This document shows, in pieces, positions 23,957-36,205 of a stretch of DNA of 64,000 bases. The DNA comes from Acorus gramineus (taxonomy: Eukaryota; Streptophyta; Magnoliopsida; Acorales; Acoraceae): NCBI GenBank assembly GCA_030737835.1, contig CM060848.1, positions 16,144,804 to 16,208,803 on the forward strand, given 5' to 3'. Every line of letters begins with the position of its first letter. Position 1 is the first letter of the stretch. The position numbers and the translations under genes are program-made. Below the pieces are notes generated by a model that saw only the letters and a list, made by a program, of their open reading frames with translations, did no database searches and was not told the origin of the DNA.

Positions 23957-24869
23957 TCAATCCAACAGTTCGGCCTTGTTGGACATGCTCCTCTCCATCT
24001 CTTGAACTCTAGCAAACAAGTCAGTCACTCGATCGAGGCTTGAAATCTGGTGGGACTGCTGGGCGATGATGTTCGCCGTCGATGGGTTCTCCGACATGAT
24101 GACCTCGTACCCATCCTTCCAGTTGTCCATCCCTTCCACCAGGAGCTGCCAGAAGAGCGCACCGGGGCACGGTCCGCCGCTCCTGGCGCACCCGTAGATG
24201 GTGTTGTAGACCCTGCCGAACATGTTATCCCTCTGGCCCGTAGAGTACCCGGCCTGACTTGATGACCTCCCAAACTCAGTCACCATGAGTGGTTTACCAA
24301 AGACTGAACCTGCATCTTGGATGTGTGATTCCAACCACCTGTGGAGGAAGTTCAACTGGGATTGTTCATCTGAACCCGACATCCTGCATGCACGACAATA
24401 TGTTAAGTAGAGATCATATATAATTAATAATGATGTATTACGTACCATTGATCAGGATATGCATGGAGAGTGGCGAAGTCGATCTCCTGGACTTGATTGT
24501 TGGAGATGTAGTCGGTGCCAACCTCGTAACCTGGGTTGTATTGCTTCCTGTCTTGCATGGACTCTCCGTAGAAGCCTTCGAGCCCGACTTCAAGCATGTG
24601 GTTGCTATCAATGGACTTGACATGGCGAGCCATCACTGAAATCCAGTCCTGCATGCATTCATATATATATATATTGAAAATGATTACAATAATTATCTAA
24701 TTAGGTAAGTGATTGATTAGAGGATGAGGTAGAATTGAACTAGTACCTGAAGAGTTTTCCCAGAGAGATCGCTTTGGCACCTGGGCTCGTTAATGAGCTC
24801 CCATGCAAAGATGGCAGGTTCGTCCTTGTATGCTACGCCGGTGATGGTGTTCACCCTCGTTAGCACCGC
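23957..24869 (-). pseudogene. 5'-truncated endo-beta-mannanase gene C (exons 3-5 only)
   Basis: Three clean exons: 3 24747-24869 ([19 protein letters not shown]..., acid/base Glu in INEPRC), 4 24446-24648 ([12 protein letters not shown]... to HAYPDQ), 5 23957-24383 (MSGSDEQSQLNFL..., nucleophile Glu in VTEFGRSS, QRDNMFGRVY, ending KAELLD). They join in frame with normal GT/AG sites into 250 residues, the C-terminal three fifths of the enzyme including both catalytic Glu. I searched the 3.3 kb upstream (24870-28167) by eye for exons 1 and 2 (motifs [22 protein letters not shown]) and saw none. It is called a pseudogene because signal peptide and first strands are missing, yet the remaining frame shows no damage. 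Confidence 0.85.
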
Positions 24870-26506
24870 CTGCAGTTTAATTCATCAGATGAGTCCAAAA
24901 AATAAAGGTGTTTATAATTACTACAGCGTTACATAGTAGCTGGTCATAATGTATATTTTGTCTTGAACACGTCACGCCGAGGGTGGCGGGTTGCGTACGT
25001 ACACTTGGAAGAAATGAATAATATTGGACTCGTGTATTCGGGGTAGGCGAATTTTATTTTTATTTCAAATAACGGAAATACAAAACAAACAAGATAAAAT
25101 ATTAGAGTACAAAAAAAAAAAAATTATTAATTGAGTAACTTTTATTTTGCCCACCCCTAATTGGCCATCCTGACTTTGACTCTAGGTCTCTACGCACACG
25201 CATCTATTGTCTTTTTGTATAGCCGTCCTTTTTATTTAAATACGCATGACCGTTTGGTGGAGATGACGTGGCACCCTGCGAGCTCATAATAAGGACAAAC
25301 ACGTTGGCTACCTCGTCAAATAACAAAAATAATTTCAAAAACATTTTAACTCCAGCGAGGACATCTCATCATATTATAAGTTTTGAGTCATAGTACTTCA
25401 AACTTTCGTGGGTGACAGAGAATTTTTGAACGACTTCACCACAAAAAATCCTCGTGAGACAGAGAGGGGAGAAAAATAAGTTAATAAAGGAAACATAGTA
25501 AAACCGACCAAATAAAAATAAAAGATAAGTGATAGATATGGAGTTTATACTTTTTAAATATCATTTTAGATGCATGGACAAAGTGATATAAGCCTATATC
25601 AGGGGATCCTATAATTGTTATAGTCACTTATAATTGCTTATACTACTGGCATTACTATATATACCAGTTTTTACCCCTTAAACAAACAAGTTTTTTTTCT
25701 CATATTCATGCTTATTCTATTTTATACTTCTCTTATGACTCCATCCAAAATGGGCAAATTGTTTTTATTTAAGGAGAGAGAGACAGAGAGATATTATGAC
25801 TTCGTGATATTGTTTTGTGGGCTTCTGTTACCTTTTATAAGTCAAGAGGAGTTACATCTGAAATTTTAGATATGCCAAAATATGTTGCGTATTGCAAAGA
25901 GAGAGAGGCTTTCGCACGCATGGTTTGGACCCATAGAATTTTATTTTAAAAAATCACGTCGCCTTTTTAGTTATGAAATCAACAAATCGATTAATCCATT
26001 CCAAGGAAATAGTGCGTCATACATAAGATATCTTCCTTTCTCTGAATGGCAATTCGTTAGTGATAAAGAAAGTGAAAAGAACCACCTATTTTTGTTATTG
26101 ATAATGGAGGTTGATTTTATTTTTTAACGGAATATAATGTCTTGATGTGAAAATGCAACTACAGGTCACATGGGAGACTATTTTTCATGGGTCCATGTTT
26201 TTGGTTCTCAGAAGATCAATTGTGGTGGTTGGTACTTGGTTGTGATGAGTTTAATTAATTAATTAAATAGTATACAGAGTCACATGGCCTTGGAAATAAG
26301 TGAAATTTTCGATGTGGTTTCTCATACGCAGACAACCCACGAGGGGGCACTCTTATGTCATCGATCCTCTCTCTATTCCTAACCGTCAATCCAATATTTT
26401 ATTTAGCTTATCTGGTTTGTCACATCTTTCTCACCTAGTCAGAACTGACATCCTAAATTTTTTTTTTTTTTTTTTTATACAAAACTCTTGAAATCCATTA
26501 TAATAA
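24870..26506. other. Intergenic DNA upstream of mannanase C, no gene seen
   Basis: AT-rich with runs of A and T and no recognisable exon. The missing exons 1 and 2 of gene C would be expected here. Confidence 0.55.
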
Positions 26507-27271
26507 GAGCAGCTCCGATGGATCGTTTAAATGAAGATTTGAACTACATAGGAAGATGATCGACTCCAACCGAATATACTCAAATGAAGATTTGAATACC
26601 ATATGAAGATAACTGACTCCAACCGAATACTAAAATTTTTCATTTGTGTTTAATAAAAATCCGGGAGTTCGAAAAAAAAATTTATAAAAAAATTTAAAAT
26701 TTTGGATCAAAAATAATATTTCAAAAACCAAACCATTCATTGAATCGGAAAAATGAATGGGATATAAAGTCACTAGTTGAATTATCTAGTTAACGGATTT
26801 GGACCGGAACATTATCATGACATAATAACAAAGAATGAATCATTAAAGTTCAAATGCAATTTTAAAATAGAACTATTTATTGAATCAGAAAAATGAATAG
26901 GATAAGAGTCACTGGTTCTAACTGTCGGGTGATTCAAATTTCAAAAGTTGGTGTGTTTTAAAACTTCATATTAGATACAAGTTCACTTGCAACTTTACAT
27001 ACATATATTAATTTTTTTTATATGTAAATATATAGTTAATACAATTTGGTTATTTACATTAAAATTAAAACATAAATGTCAATAAACAATAAAGATGAAA
27101 GAAACAAATGGTAAATGAAAATTTTAACAAATCAAAATAGTGATTTGAAGACCTACAAAAAAAAAAATCCACAATTGAAGTTAATGGATCTTCAAAACAG
27201 CAAAATTTTTAAAATGAATACCCCATTAAAATTCAGGGGTCTTCATTTGAAGCCTCCCATAAGAGATGCTC
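26507..27271. mobile_element. Tourist-like MITE with TAA target duplication
   Basis: The ends read GAGCAGCTCC and, inverted, GAGCATCTCT, with further terminal similarity around TTCAAATGAAGA. The flanks are TAA at 26504-26506 and 27272-27274. A 3-bp TWA duplication with GAGCATCTCC-type ends fits PIF/Harbinger-derived MITEs. The interior is AT-rich with internal duplications (CGACTCCAACCGAATA / TGACTCCAACCGAATA) and no coding sequence. Confidence 0.7.
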
Positions 27272-27599
27272 TAAACACGATGCATTGTTACTTGCAGTCC
27301 TAATTGGCTAATGATTTTGTTGTTAGATAAATAAATGATTATTTTATGTAAAAGAATATATAAATTTATTATAATATATATATTATTTTTATAAAAATAC
27401 ACATTTTATTGTACAAGATATAAACAAAGAAATATATTGACTAAAAATAATCAAAACACACCGGTACTCAAAAAATATTATCTCTAACATTGTCCTGAAT
27501 GGATTTTTATTTCCACTGCCCATTAAATTTAGAAAAGCAAAGAAAAACTCAAAATCAATCATCAGGTATCACTAGAAGGTGCTCCTAAAGCATCTTCGA

Positions 27600-27800
27600 T
27601 CCTAGATTCGAGTCCCTGTACCCCGTTTGGCCCCGCTTGATTCCGCTTTTTTTTTAAAGAGATTTCACTTTTAATTAAACAGAAAGTTAAAAAGAGTTTC
27701 AAACTCATTCTAAAAAACTGACTTAATTAAAAAGTTACTTTAAGCTTTTAGTGTAAAAAAGTTAACTTTTAAAAAATAAAAAAAATCCGCTTTCCAATAA
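27600..27800. repeat. AT-rich repeat, sister of the copy near 41.5 kb
   Basis: Contains CCGCTTTTTTTTTAAAG, TTTAATTAAACAGAAAG and CTTAATTAAAAAGTTACTTT in the same order as the reverse complement of 41530-41665. Preceded by a GATTCGAGTCC motif at 27611, reminiscent of a tRNA B box. This is a dispersed family of unknown class; borders were not fixed. Confidence 0.5.
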
Positions 27801-28167
27801 TCAAGTCTATTTAATAAACTACTTTATTCAAAATCTTATTTTTTATATGTATTTTCAAACGAAAACTAAATAAAAATCTCACTCAATCCTCTCCAACCCT
27901 TAACCTAAACTCATATCAAATAAAAGGAGACTAAAAAAGTTATCAAATCAAAGGAAACCCAAATTTTACCCAAAATTTTCCAATGATTCTTTTTTTATAC
28001 CAAATAAGTGAATTATAGGGAAAAAATTAGAATTTTTTAAAAAGATTTATGTAAATTATTGGAAAACATCATACCAAATGAAATTTTTATTCACGCTGTT
28101 AATAAAATTTAGGTATAGCTTTGAGTAAAAACAGTTGATTGACCTTACTACACTCACACATACATTA

Positions 28168-31024
28168 TTAGTGATCAAGACCTATGAGCTTGTGGCTTGC
28201 GCTTGAAATGATAAGAGCTGTTGAAGGAGATTTAGAGATGACAACCTCATAGCCATCTCTGAATTGATCCATTCCATCAGCTAACCACTGCCAGAAGAGC
28301 GCACCACAACCTGAACCACCACCACTAGCAGAGGCATAAATCAAGTCATATGCACTGCTGTAAAAGGTGTCCCTCTGGGTTATACTAGTACCCGGAGCAG
28401 TCGTGTTCTTCCCAAATTCAGTTACGAGGAGTGGCTTACGCAAAACAGAGTTTGAATCAGAGATGTGGGTTTGAGTCCAACTTTTGAGGAAGTTAATTTG
28501 GGCCTGGAAATCAGAACCTGTCAGCCTGCAAATGACAAACAATCCAGGAATTCAATTTCGATACCCATGGAAATGTAATTTGTTGAACATAATTTTTTTG
28601 GAACAAAAAAAATTTATGAACCGAGTTAGAAACAATTATACTAGATTAGGCTAATATATTATGTTAGAAAAATACAAAAAAGGTGCATTAAATTCATTCA
28701 AGTGTCTACTACAATTTTAACGGTACGTACTTCATTAGGCAAGTGTATACCATAAAAATATTCAAAACATGTTCAGAGGCGCAAAAGGGACTGCAGAGTG
28801 CAGAATGACTGTCCGACATTTTCCTATTTTTATTACTAGTATATACAGCCTAATGGAATTTATCCTAGACAATAATTTATAATTCATCACAATAAACTGC
28901 TAGTAGAACCAGCTGTGGAGCAGGATTGCACTTTATCAGTAGCCATAATCACTGAAACAATTGCGACAGTGCAGCATCAGAATTATATGATTGCAGGAAA
29001 ATTATTAAATTAATAAGGTCGCATAAAGGTCGCATAAAGATGGTAAATTTAGAAGATGAAAGGATAACACCTAGAGATTAATTTATCTGATAAAATAATG
29101 TGGTGGTTGTGCTTCTTTATTTGATTTAAATTTACAGCCATCAAAAATTCTGTATTACATTTTTCATTTACAATCACTAGATGTGTTAACAATCATACAA
29201 TCAGCTTGATGCTCCCATGAATCACATATATTTTTTTGCTCATACCTGTAATTCAAGTATGCTCCATAATGAAAAAAAAAAAAAAGAGAAAAATTGTTAC
29301 CATTGATCTGGATAAGTATGGATGGTAGCAAAATCGATGCCTGATATCTGATTATTAGATATGAAATCCGTGCCAAACATCAAACCCCCCGGGTTGAATT
29401 TCTTCCTGTCTGGCATTGAATCGCCATAAATTCCTTCCAAACCGACTTCCAGTAAGTGGTTGCTATCTATGGATTTCACTTTTGTAGCCATCTCAGTGAT
29501 CCAGCCCTATCAACAGCAACATTATTCGGTGAAATTAATATCAGCACAGAACTCATAAAAGATGCAGGGTTTTTTTTTTTTTTTTTTGGGGGGGAAGGGG
29601 GGGGGGGGGCGGGGGAAGAGTGGTGCTCCCAAGGATTTGATCCCTTAACCTCTTTCGTAGAACTGGTAGGTGCTTACCGACTTAACCAAAGCTCGGTTCG
29701 CAGAACTCATAAAATATGCAAATTACTATTTATTTGTTTATTAATAAACTGAGGTTTGTTGGATTCTTTGCTGTCACAACAAATGGACAGGGTCGTCGAG
29801 GGTGCAAAATGACCAATGGTTATAAACTCACTCCAAAGAAGGCAATCGATTGCAAGATTTTTAAAAAAAATATATATATATGTATAAACATACCATCAGT
29901 TGCAAGCCTCACATGTTGATCTCCTAAATTGAGAGGTGAGCTGAATAGTGATTTATGCTTTACGGATGCCAAATATACCTCAGAGCATAAGAGCAATAAT
30001 AATTGTCTTTTGTTTCATAAATCAATCTTTATAACTTTGGTTATAGGAAACTTGGCGAGTAAATCTCAGTCACAGATAATATCATCTGAAACAGAAAAAC
30101 ATATTTTTTTTAACATGCCATTCTCGCATATCTAAATTTTTATAGGAACATGGTACAGAACAAAACACATACAGACAGCATGGGTGAGCAAGCCAAATCT
30201 ACAAGAACCATACTTCCTAAAATAAAATAGTCATACCAGATGTATAACTAAATCATTGACTAGAATTAGCTTACCTGTAGAGTTTTGCCTGAGAGATCGC
30301 TTTGACAGCGAGGTTCATTTATCAGTTCCCATGCAAACACAGTCTCATCATCCTTGTATGCTACTCCAGTAAATGTGTTAACACGATTAAGGACTGTCTG
30401 CACAGAGAAATAGATTGGCACATAAACCAAAAAAAAAATCTCATTTGTTTATAAATAGTAGTGCACAATTAAAGAGATGGAAGCGAAAGTTTCAAGAATG
30501 TAATTTCCTTCCTTTTTTTTTTGTGAAGAAAGAAGAATATAATTTATTAGCCTTCCCATCATAGTAGAAATTAACCAACCTGTTGTACAAGCGTAAGGAA
30601 TATAATAAACTTAATGTCCATTTGGATAGAGACATAAGTTATTATGGGGTTTATACCTATTCCAGGAATAAATAACTTTTTCAATGGAATAAGTGATTTT
30701 CTGTTTGGTTGTGTTTTCAGTTATTCTCGTTGGGAAACATAATAATAAATGTTGGAGTGTGTAGCTGAGAAAGAATAAGATGTGGATAAAGTGTGGTTGA
30801 TGGTTTGTACTTTTTCATATTTGCTAATTTATCCTCAAAATAATATTTTTTTATTGGCATGTGTGAAAGTGTTATTTTATTATTTAAAAGAATGGGTGCA
30901 CATATTGGGCTGTTTATCCGGATGGACATTGTGAAATATGGAGCAATTGTGTGTTAAAATACTGGTGGATGTATGACAAAATGTAATATTGGGTCCACTT
31001 TGAAGAAGAAGAAGATGGTTGAAA

Positions 31025-31062
<38 letters not shown>

Positions 31063-33242
31063 GAAAAGTTGAAGAATCTTTAAAAAAAAATTGAGGAAAG
31101 TTGAAGAAGATGGTGCTCAGCATTTTTTTTTTTTTCGCTGAGATGCTGGGGAGAAGCTTGTGAATGCTTCATCACTGTTGAGTGTTGATGGGGGCAAGAA
31201 GTGTAAAAATTTTGGAAGGGCAGGTGAGGCCCACTTACACCTCTCCATTGGTTTTGCTTATACTAGGGGGGATGCTAGTATGGCTATTCTCTGTTATTCC
31301 ACATTATTCTGGCATCCGGATTCCAGCTTATACCATCCAACCAAACAGCATTAAATGGCTTAAACCACCCTATTCCCTCTTATTCCTGTAGCCAAACAGG
31401 GCATAAATAGTGTTTCCGTTTTTCCCCATTGTTTTGTGTCTCTGTCACAATCAGTGTTTTTCTTTTGCTTTCTCATTTTTCTACAGTCAAATTGCATGTG
31501 TATGGCTGCAATTTACCAGCGAGATTGTTAAGCTATTCAGAAGGCATGCTGGGAAATGCTGATCATATAACTCAATGACTACTGACAAACACGGATATAT
31601 CCTACATTTCTATGCATGGGCGTGTGCTCAGTTGCCTAAAATATAATTAGAAAAATTTCTCAAATCCATCACACAACCAGCCAGTATTTGTTACTCACAA
31701 AACAGTGTGTCTGTTCATGAAATGCTTCAACATATTAAATTTCAAAGGTCCAACTGGTTTGAAGCTCTCAAAGATGCAACATGCTGTGTTTGCCTTGGTG
31801 AAGCTCTTCTCAACCAGTTGTACCTCAAAAGGAAAAATAAAATACAAGATATATACTTAAGATAGGTATTATTTGCAAAATTAGGAATTTGTTGCTCTAC
31901 ATATGATTTTCATCCACCATTTTCCAGCCTATTTTAATTTAGCAGAGATGAGAACAAATTTTTGTTTAATCCAAGAAGCACATATTACAGCAGTTGACAT
32001 CATCAACAATATAAATTTTTTTTTTTGAAGATTGGTGCCCCAAGGGTATCCCTTGACCTCCTTTACGGAGAAGGGGTTGCTAGCTGACTTTCCCAAAGCA
32101 CGGTTCACACCAACAATATAAATATTATCATTAAACTCATGCCATCAATGACGTATACTGGAATCATACTTGAGATTAGAGAATTTTGAAATACTGTCTA
32201 TATGTTTCATGAAAGAGTAGTAGTCATGCAGTTTTTTATAACAGAGAAAAAATACTATAGTGTGTCATCTTTGCCATCCATCTATGTCTAATTCCACTTT
32301 TCCAGTTGCGCCAAACCATCAACATTGACTCAAAGGGGAGCTTGGACAGGTAGCTCAGTGGTTGAAAAGAAAACTTGCAACCACGAGGTCAAGGGTTCAA
32401 GTACCAACATTTACCAACCAAAAAACATCGACCCAAAGGAGTCCAAACCATGATGGAAACATTCATGCCTTAGGAACATAATGACTATATAAATAAATGT
32501 GGCATCAAGGAACGTAATTCAAACATCTTAACAATAGCAGATCAACATAATCCCCCAAAAAAATCCACATATATAGTCATCAAGAAAAAAGGAAAAAGCC
32601 AATTGCTTCATACCTGAACATGGTTCTTGTAGTAGTTTCTAATCACAGCATTTCTGTAAAAATCATCATCAGAGCTCACATTCTCCCCTCTCTCTCTTGC
32701 CCATTGCACATACTGTGATCTTCCCCCAAAGTTATTATAATTATTCACTAGACTCAGAATCAGGTAGATCCCATATTTTTTAGCCTCAGCTATCACAAAA
32801 TCTAAACCCTGAATAAAGAAACAGCACATGAAGTAGGAAGATTCTATTATGCAACTCAGCAAAAAATCGATCAACAAAAATCACCTATTTATTAATTGTC
32901 AAATACCTTGAACATATCCTCATTATACAGACCAGGAGATTTCTGCAAGGGCTTGAAACCACCATCACTAAATGCCCAAGTTCTTGCAACATTCAGACTG
33001 AAACTCGAGGCTTTCTGGAAGACTGAGGTCACTTTCTCTCTCTGTGAAGGATCAGAAGCCATTAACATTAACCAGTAAGCATTAAAACCATCAGAATAGA
33101 ATGGGTGCCCATTGACCAAAAAACGGGTTCCACTGGATTTCACAAAACCACTAATGTTGTCTGCTCTAGCTTGGTTTTCATGTTTGTTTCCAACAAACAA
33201 AATAGCTACGAGAGAAATGTAAACTAACATTCTGCCTAGCAT
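28168..33242 (-). CDS. MAN: Mannan endo-1,4-beta-mannosidase (GH5_7), intact gene D
   Basis: Secreted wall hydrolase cutting internal beta-1,4 bonds of mannan, galactomannan and glucomannan. Five exons: 32907-33242, 32614-32808, 30275-30397, 29301-29506, 28168-28525, all with GT/AG borders, giving 405 residues, a normal family length. Residues 1 to about 28 are a signal peptide, then [25 protein letters not shown] is in exon 1, [14 protein letters not shown] in exon 2, the acid/base Glu205 in INEPRC (exon 3), HTYPDQW in exon 4, and the nucleophile Glu323 in LLVTEFGK (exon 5). No stop or shift was seen. Introns 2 and 3 are large because of a MITE and SINEs. A 73-bp tandem repeat lies 127-300 bp before the ATG. 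It is the only complete member of the cluster; the three others lie downstream in the same orientation. Confidence 0.96.
29567..29700 (-). mobile_element. tRNA-derived SINE with 20-bp target duplication
   Basis: The minus strand reads a tRNA-like head (CGAACCGAGCTTTGGTTAAG, then AGGGATCAAATCCTTGGGAG) and ends in a C-rich and then A-rich tail (on + a T-run at about 29567-29586 and a G-run). The flanks are CAGAACTCATAAAAGATGCA at 29547-29566 and CAGAACTCATAAAATATGCA at 29701-29720, one mismatch in 20. It sits in intron 3 of mannanase D and belongs to the same family as 32017-32107. Confidence 0.88.
30615..31403. mobile_element. PIF/Harbinger-like MITE in intron 2 of mannanase D
   Basis: The left end TGTCCATTTGGATAGAGACA and the inverted right end TGCCCTGTTTGGCTACAGGA match in blocks and are followed by further shared (A/T)-rich sequence. 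The flanks are TAA at 30612-30614 and 31404-31406. It contains an (AAT)n microsatellite at about 31026-31061. No transposase was seen. Confidence 0.7.
32017..32107 (-). mobile_element. tRNA-derived SINE with 16-bp target duplication
   Basis: The minus strand reads CCGTGCTTTGGGAAAGTCAG, then GAGGTCAAGGGATACCCTTG, GGGGCACCAATCTTC and an A-run, matching the element at 29567-29700. The flanks CATCAACAATATAAAT (32001-32016) and CACCAACAATATAAAT (32108-32123) differ at one base. In intron 2 of mannanase D. Confidence 0.85.
32337..32423 (+). mobile_element. tRNA-derived SINE, plus orientation
   Basis: A box GGTAGCTCAGTGG and B box GGGTTCAAGTACC are spaced as in a tRNA head, followed by an A-rich end. 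The flanks AACATTGACTCAAAGG (32321-32336) and AACATCGACCCAAAGG (32424-32439) are a degenerate target duplication, so it is older than its two neighbours. In intron 2 of mannanase D. Confidence 0.75.
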
Positions 33243-33368
33243 ATTGTTACCGAATCTATAAACGTAGATGAAAAAGTTTGAAAGATCTGATGGTTATGTG
33301 GCAGGTGGTAATATGAGGTAAAGCCAAGAATTTGAAAGATTTAAAGGCTTCTTGGTCAACCTTTTTAA

Positions 33369-33540
33369 GAAATATCTCTTAAGTGTTTCCAGCTGAAATA
33401 TCTCTTAAGTGTTTAAGAAATATCTTTTAAACGATTGTGATGAAATATCTCTTAAGTGTTTCCAGCTGAAATATCTCTTAAGTGTTTAAGAAATATCTTT
33501 TAAACGATTGTGATGAAATATCTCTTAAGTGTTTCCACCT
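33369..33540. repeat. 73-bp tandem repeat in the promoter of mannanase D
   Basis: Units begin GAAATATCTCTTAAGTGTTT at 33369, 33442 and 33515 (the third is partial). The first two are almost identical. Each unit contains two or three copies of the submotif GAAATATCT(C/T)TTAA. The array lies 127-300 bp before the mannanase D start codon. Confidence 0.9.
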
Positions 33541-34559
33541 GGTAAAGCCAACAGAAGATATGCATGTATTTAAGAAGATTTCCTTTATCTAAAATAGCTG
33601 AAATCCAGATTTGTGGAGATTCCTAATGTGTAAGATATCATTGAGAATAAACGGAAACTCAATAAATCTAGCAGAAATCTTTGTATCTACTTTGTCATTT
33701 ACATGAATGCAGATTTCTACATCAAATGTCATTAATACTCATGTGATTGCCAACTTTTTCATGGAAACATGCTTATGTCAATATATAATGCACTTCGTGA
33801 ATACTCATGCAAGCACGAACCTGTCCATGTCATTTACGAAGTGATTCCAAGTCATCACAACTTTATCAAAAATTACAGCGTCCAATATGTTGTACAATAA
33901 ACTATCCACATCACAAACAAGAAGAAAAAAAAAACCATATTAGACATTTTCAAGTAAATTTTTCAAAGAATATTGCTCGTATTATTATGGAAGAATGATA
34001 CATTTTAATATGACAATATGTGCATGTATATGTATATAGAGGGGTATGTACCAATGTCCATTTGCAAAGTATCATCACTAATGTTCACATCAAGTCTAGC
34101 CTGTGGTATGTACACTACAATATCACATTGCAGTAAGGTCATAACCATCGAATGAAAAACTTCTACGAACGTACTGATATATAGTTTAATTTTCTTCTTT
34201 TTCTGATCTAATGTGTTGCCAGTATTCTCATGATTCCATGGGCAAGAGAACACATTTAACAATTCCATAAGCTGCATTTTCCATCATGTATGTTTTATGC
34301 CAGAATCTTAAATGATCTAATGTGTTGTCTAAGGAGATTCCAATAGTAAAAACTTATAATCCATATGTGATATCCTTATTAGAGATTCAAAAAATAATAA
34401 CCATAATGATGTAAACAAGCAAAAATTCTGTGTGGATCCCAAGTGAAATGGTGCCCCCATATACCGCATTTTTGTGGTATGCGAGGCTGAATGAGGTACA
34501 TAACATGTTATGTGCTCATGTGCCATACCTTTCACGTGAGGAAGAACCCATAGGATTTT
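33541..34559. other. Intergenic DNA upstream of mannanase D
   Basis: No gene was seen. Ordinary AT-rich sequence. Confidence 0.5.
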
Positions 34560-34940
34560 TATCTGGATAATCCCTAGTTCCAGAGGGGAGAGAGAGCAGC
34601 TCAAGATTGAACCGGAGGACCAGAAATCCGAGCCGTCCAATCCATTGCACGGCAAAGACAGGACACGGAGGTTGGAGAGGTCCAAGATGGCGAGACCGGT
34701 GGCGGAAGAGGAGGAGCAAGAGAGGAGGCCGTGGTTTGGGTTTGGGCTGACGGTGGAGAAAAGGAGGTGGCACGCTTTCATTGGGTGGAAGTGAAGCAGT
34801 CGATAGAGGGAGGACAAATAGCACGCTTCGCCGCAGCCACTGAAAAGGACCACCCATTGCACCGTAAAAAAGGGCAGTGGGAAAGAAACGATGATGGGCT
34901 GGGGATAACCGTTCACCCTTTTCCTGTGAACACACCCCCA
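34560..34940. other. GC-rich, coding-like block of unknown origin
   Basis: A sharp island of higher GC in AT-rich DNA, open for long stretches on both strands (a 206-residue frame on -, and a Glu/Arg-rich run on + with EEEEQERRPWFGFGLTVEKR). Codon-like composition on the + strand suggests the relic of a gene fragment, but I do not recognise a family. It could be a captured or decayed exon. Confidence 0.3.
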
Positions 34941-36205
34941 AATACCCAAAAGATGGTGTTGTTATTTGTTAGTCATTTTGTATAAAAACATATATTTTAT
35001 TATATTAAATGAGTTATATTATTTTTTTAAAAATCAAAACATACATTAATTTGATATTGAAGCCTGACAAAATATTGGTTACCGAAACATATAATTAATT
35101 TTACAAATATTAACTTCACCTAATTTTTACCAAGCCACGAGGACACGACGATGACAACAACAATGACCGAGGAAGGCAGGACAATAAGACAGACACATAA
35201 TGGGACAGAGAAACACCAAGGAAAGAAATGAATTAAATGGGGTTCAAGACTAAAAAAACAAAATGAAAATATGTACAGGATAGGATTAAATGTTACAAAA
35301 AAAAAAAAAAAAAGGATGGAGTAGGATGAAAAATGGGATGGAAAAAATCTTTAAGTCCGGATCCAATCAAGACCGGCTTCGATCAATCTTATCAGTATTA
35401 TACTACATATTCCATTAATTACATTGCACAACCTATAATTTGATCTATCTTGTCAGTATTGCACTACACATTCCATTAATTGCATTGCACAACCTATAAT
35501 TTGATCTGCACAGTATATTACACTCTCTTATTTGATCCAGTCAGTTATTGATTAAAACATAGATTCATAAATATTATTAATATTTAATATGAGAGTAAAC
35601 ATATATCCACAATTGACTGTACAATTCAATTTATAAACCGTGTAGTTCTACAAATGGACTCTACGGTTCAACACTGACAGGACTGATCGAAATCAGACCT
35701 GACTGAATCTAGACTCAGGAAAAACCAGGGTGGGAGCATAAGCAAGCAATAATTAGAACTGCAATATTTACCAAAAAGAGACGGAAAAGAAAAACTTAAC
35801 CAAAAAAAAAAACTGCAAACCCGGTGATGGTTTTTTATTCTCCCGTTCAAGCATCATTTGACACCCAAAAAAGAACTCAAGGAAGCAAAAATTGTTGAAA
35901 AATGAAAACATATGCATGTACAGCCTAGATGGGTAGGGGTCTATCGTATGTCTGAGCCATTCAGATAATTTTCAAAGCTTCACAAACTCCATTCAAAGAA
36001 AAGAATATGGATGAGAAATGAAAACAATGGTAAGCACTACACACTGGGAACACAAAATGCAAACCCAACACTTAAATCAATGATATACAGATATACTGCA
36101 AGACAACATCTGTTCAGCCTCTGGTTTGTGAAAATCAACACAACATAGTCTGGTAATTTATGAAAGAGAATTTCATCAAGGTGATTCTTTGCTGGACCGG
36201 GTATA
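34941..36205. other. Intergenic DNA with a 61-bp direct repeat
   Basis: At about 35386-35507 a 61-bp unit containing TCCATTAATT and CACAACCTATAATTTGATCT is present twice in tandem with a few changes. The rest is AT-rich with no gene. The last part is probably the 3' end of YKT6. Confidence 0.55.
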
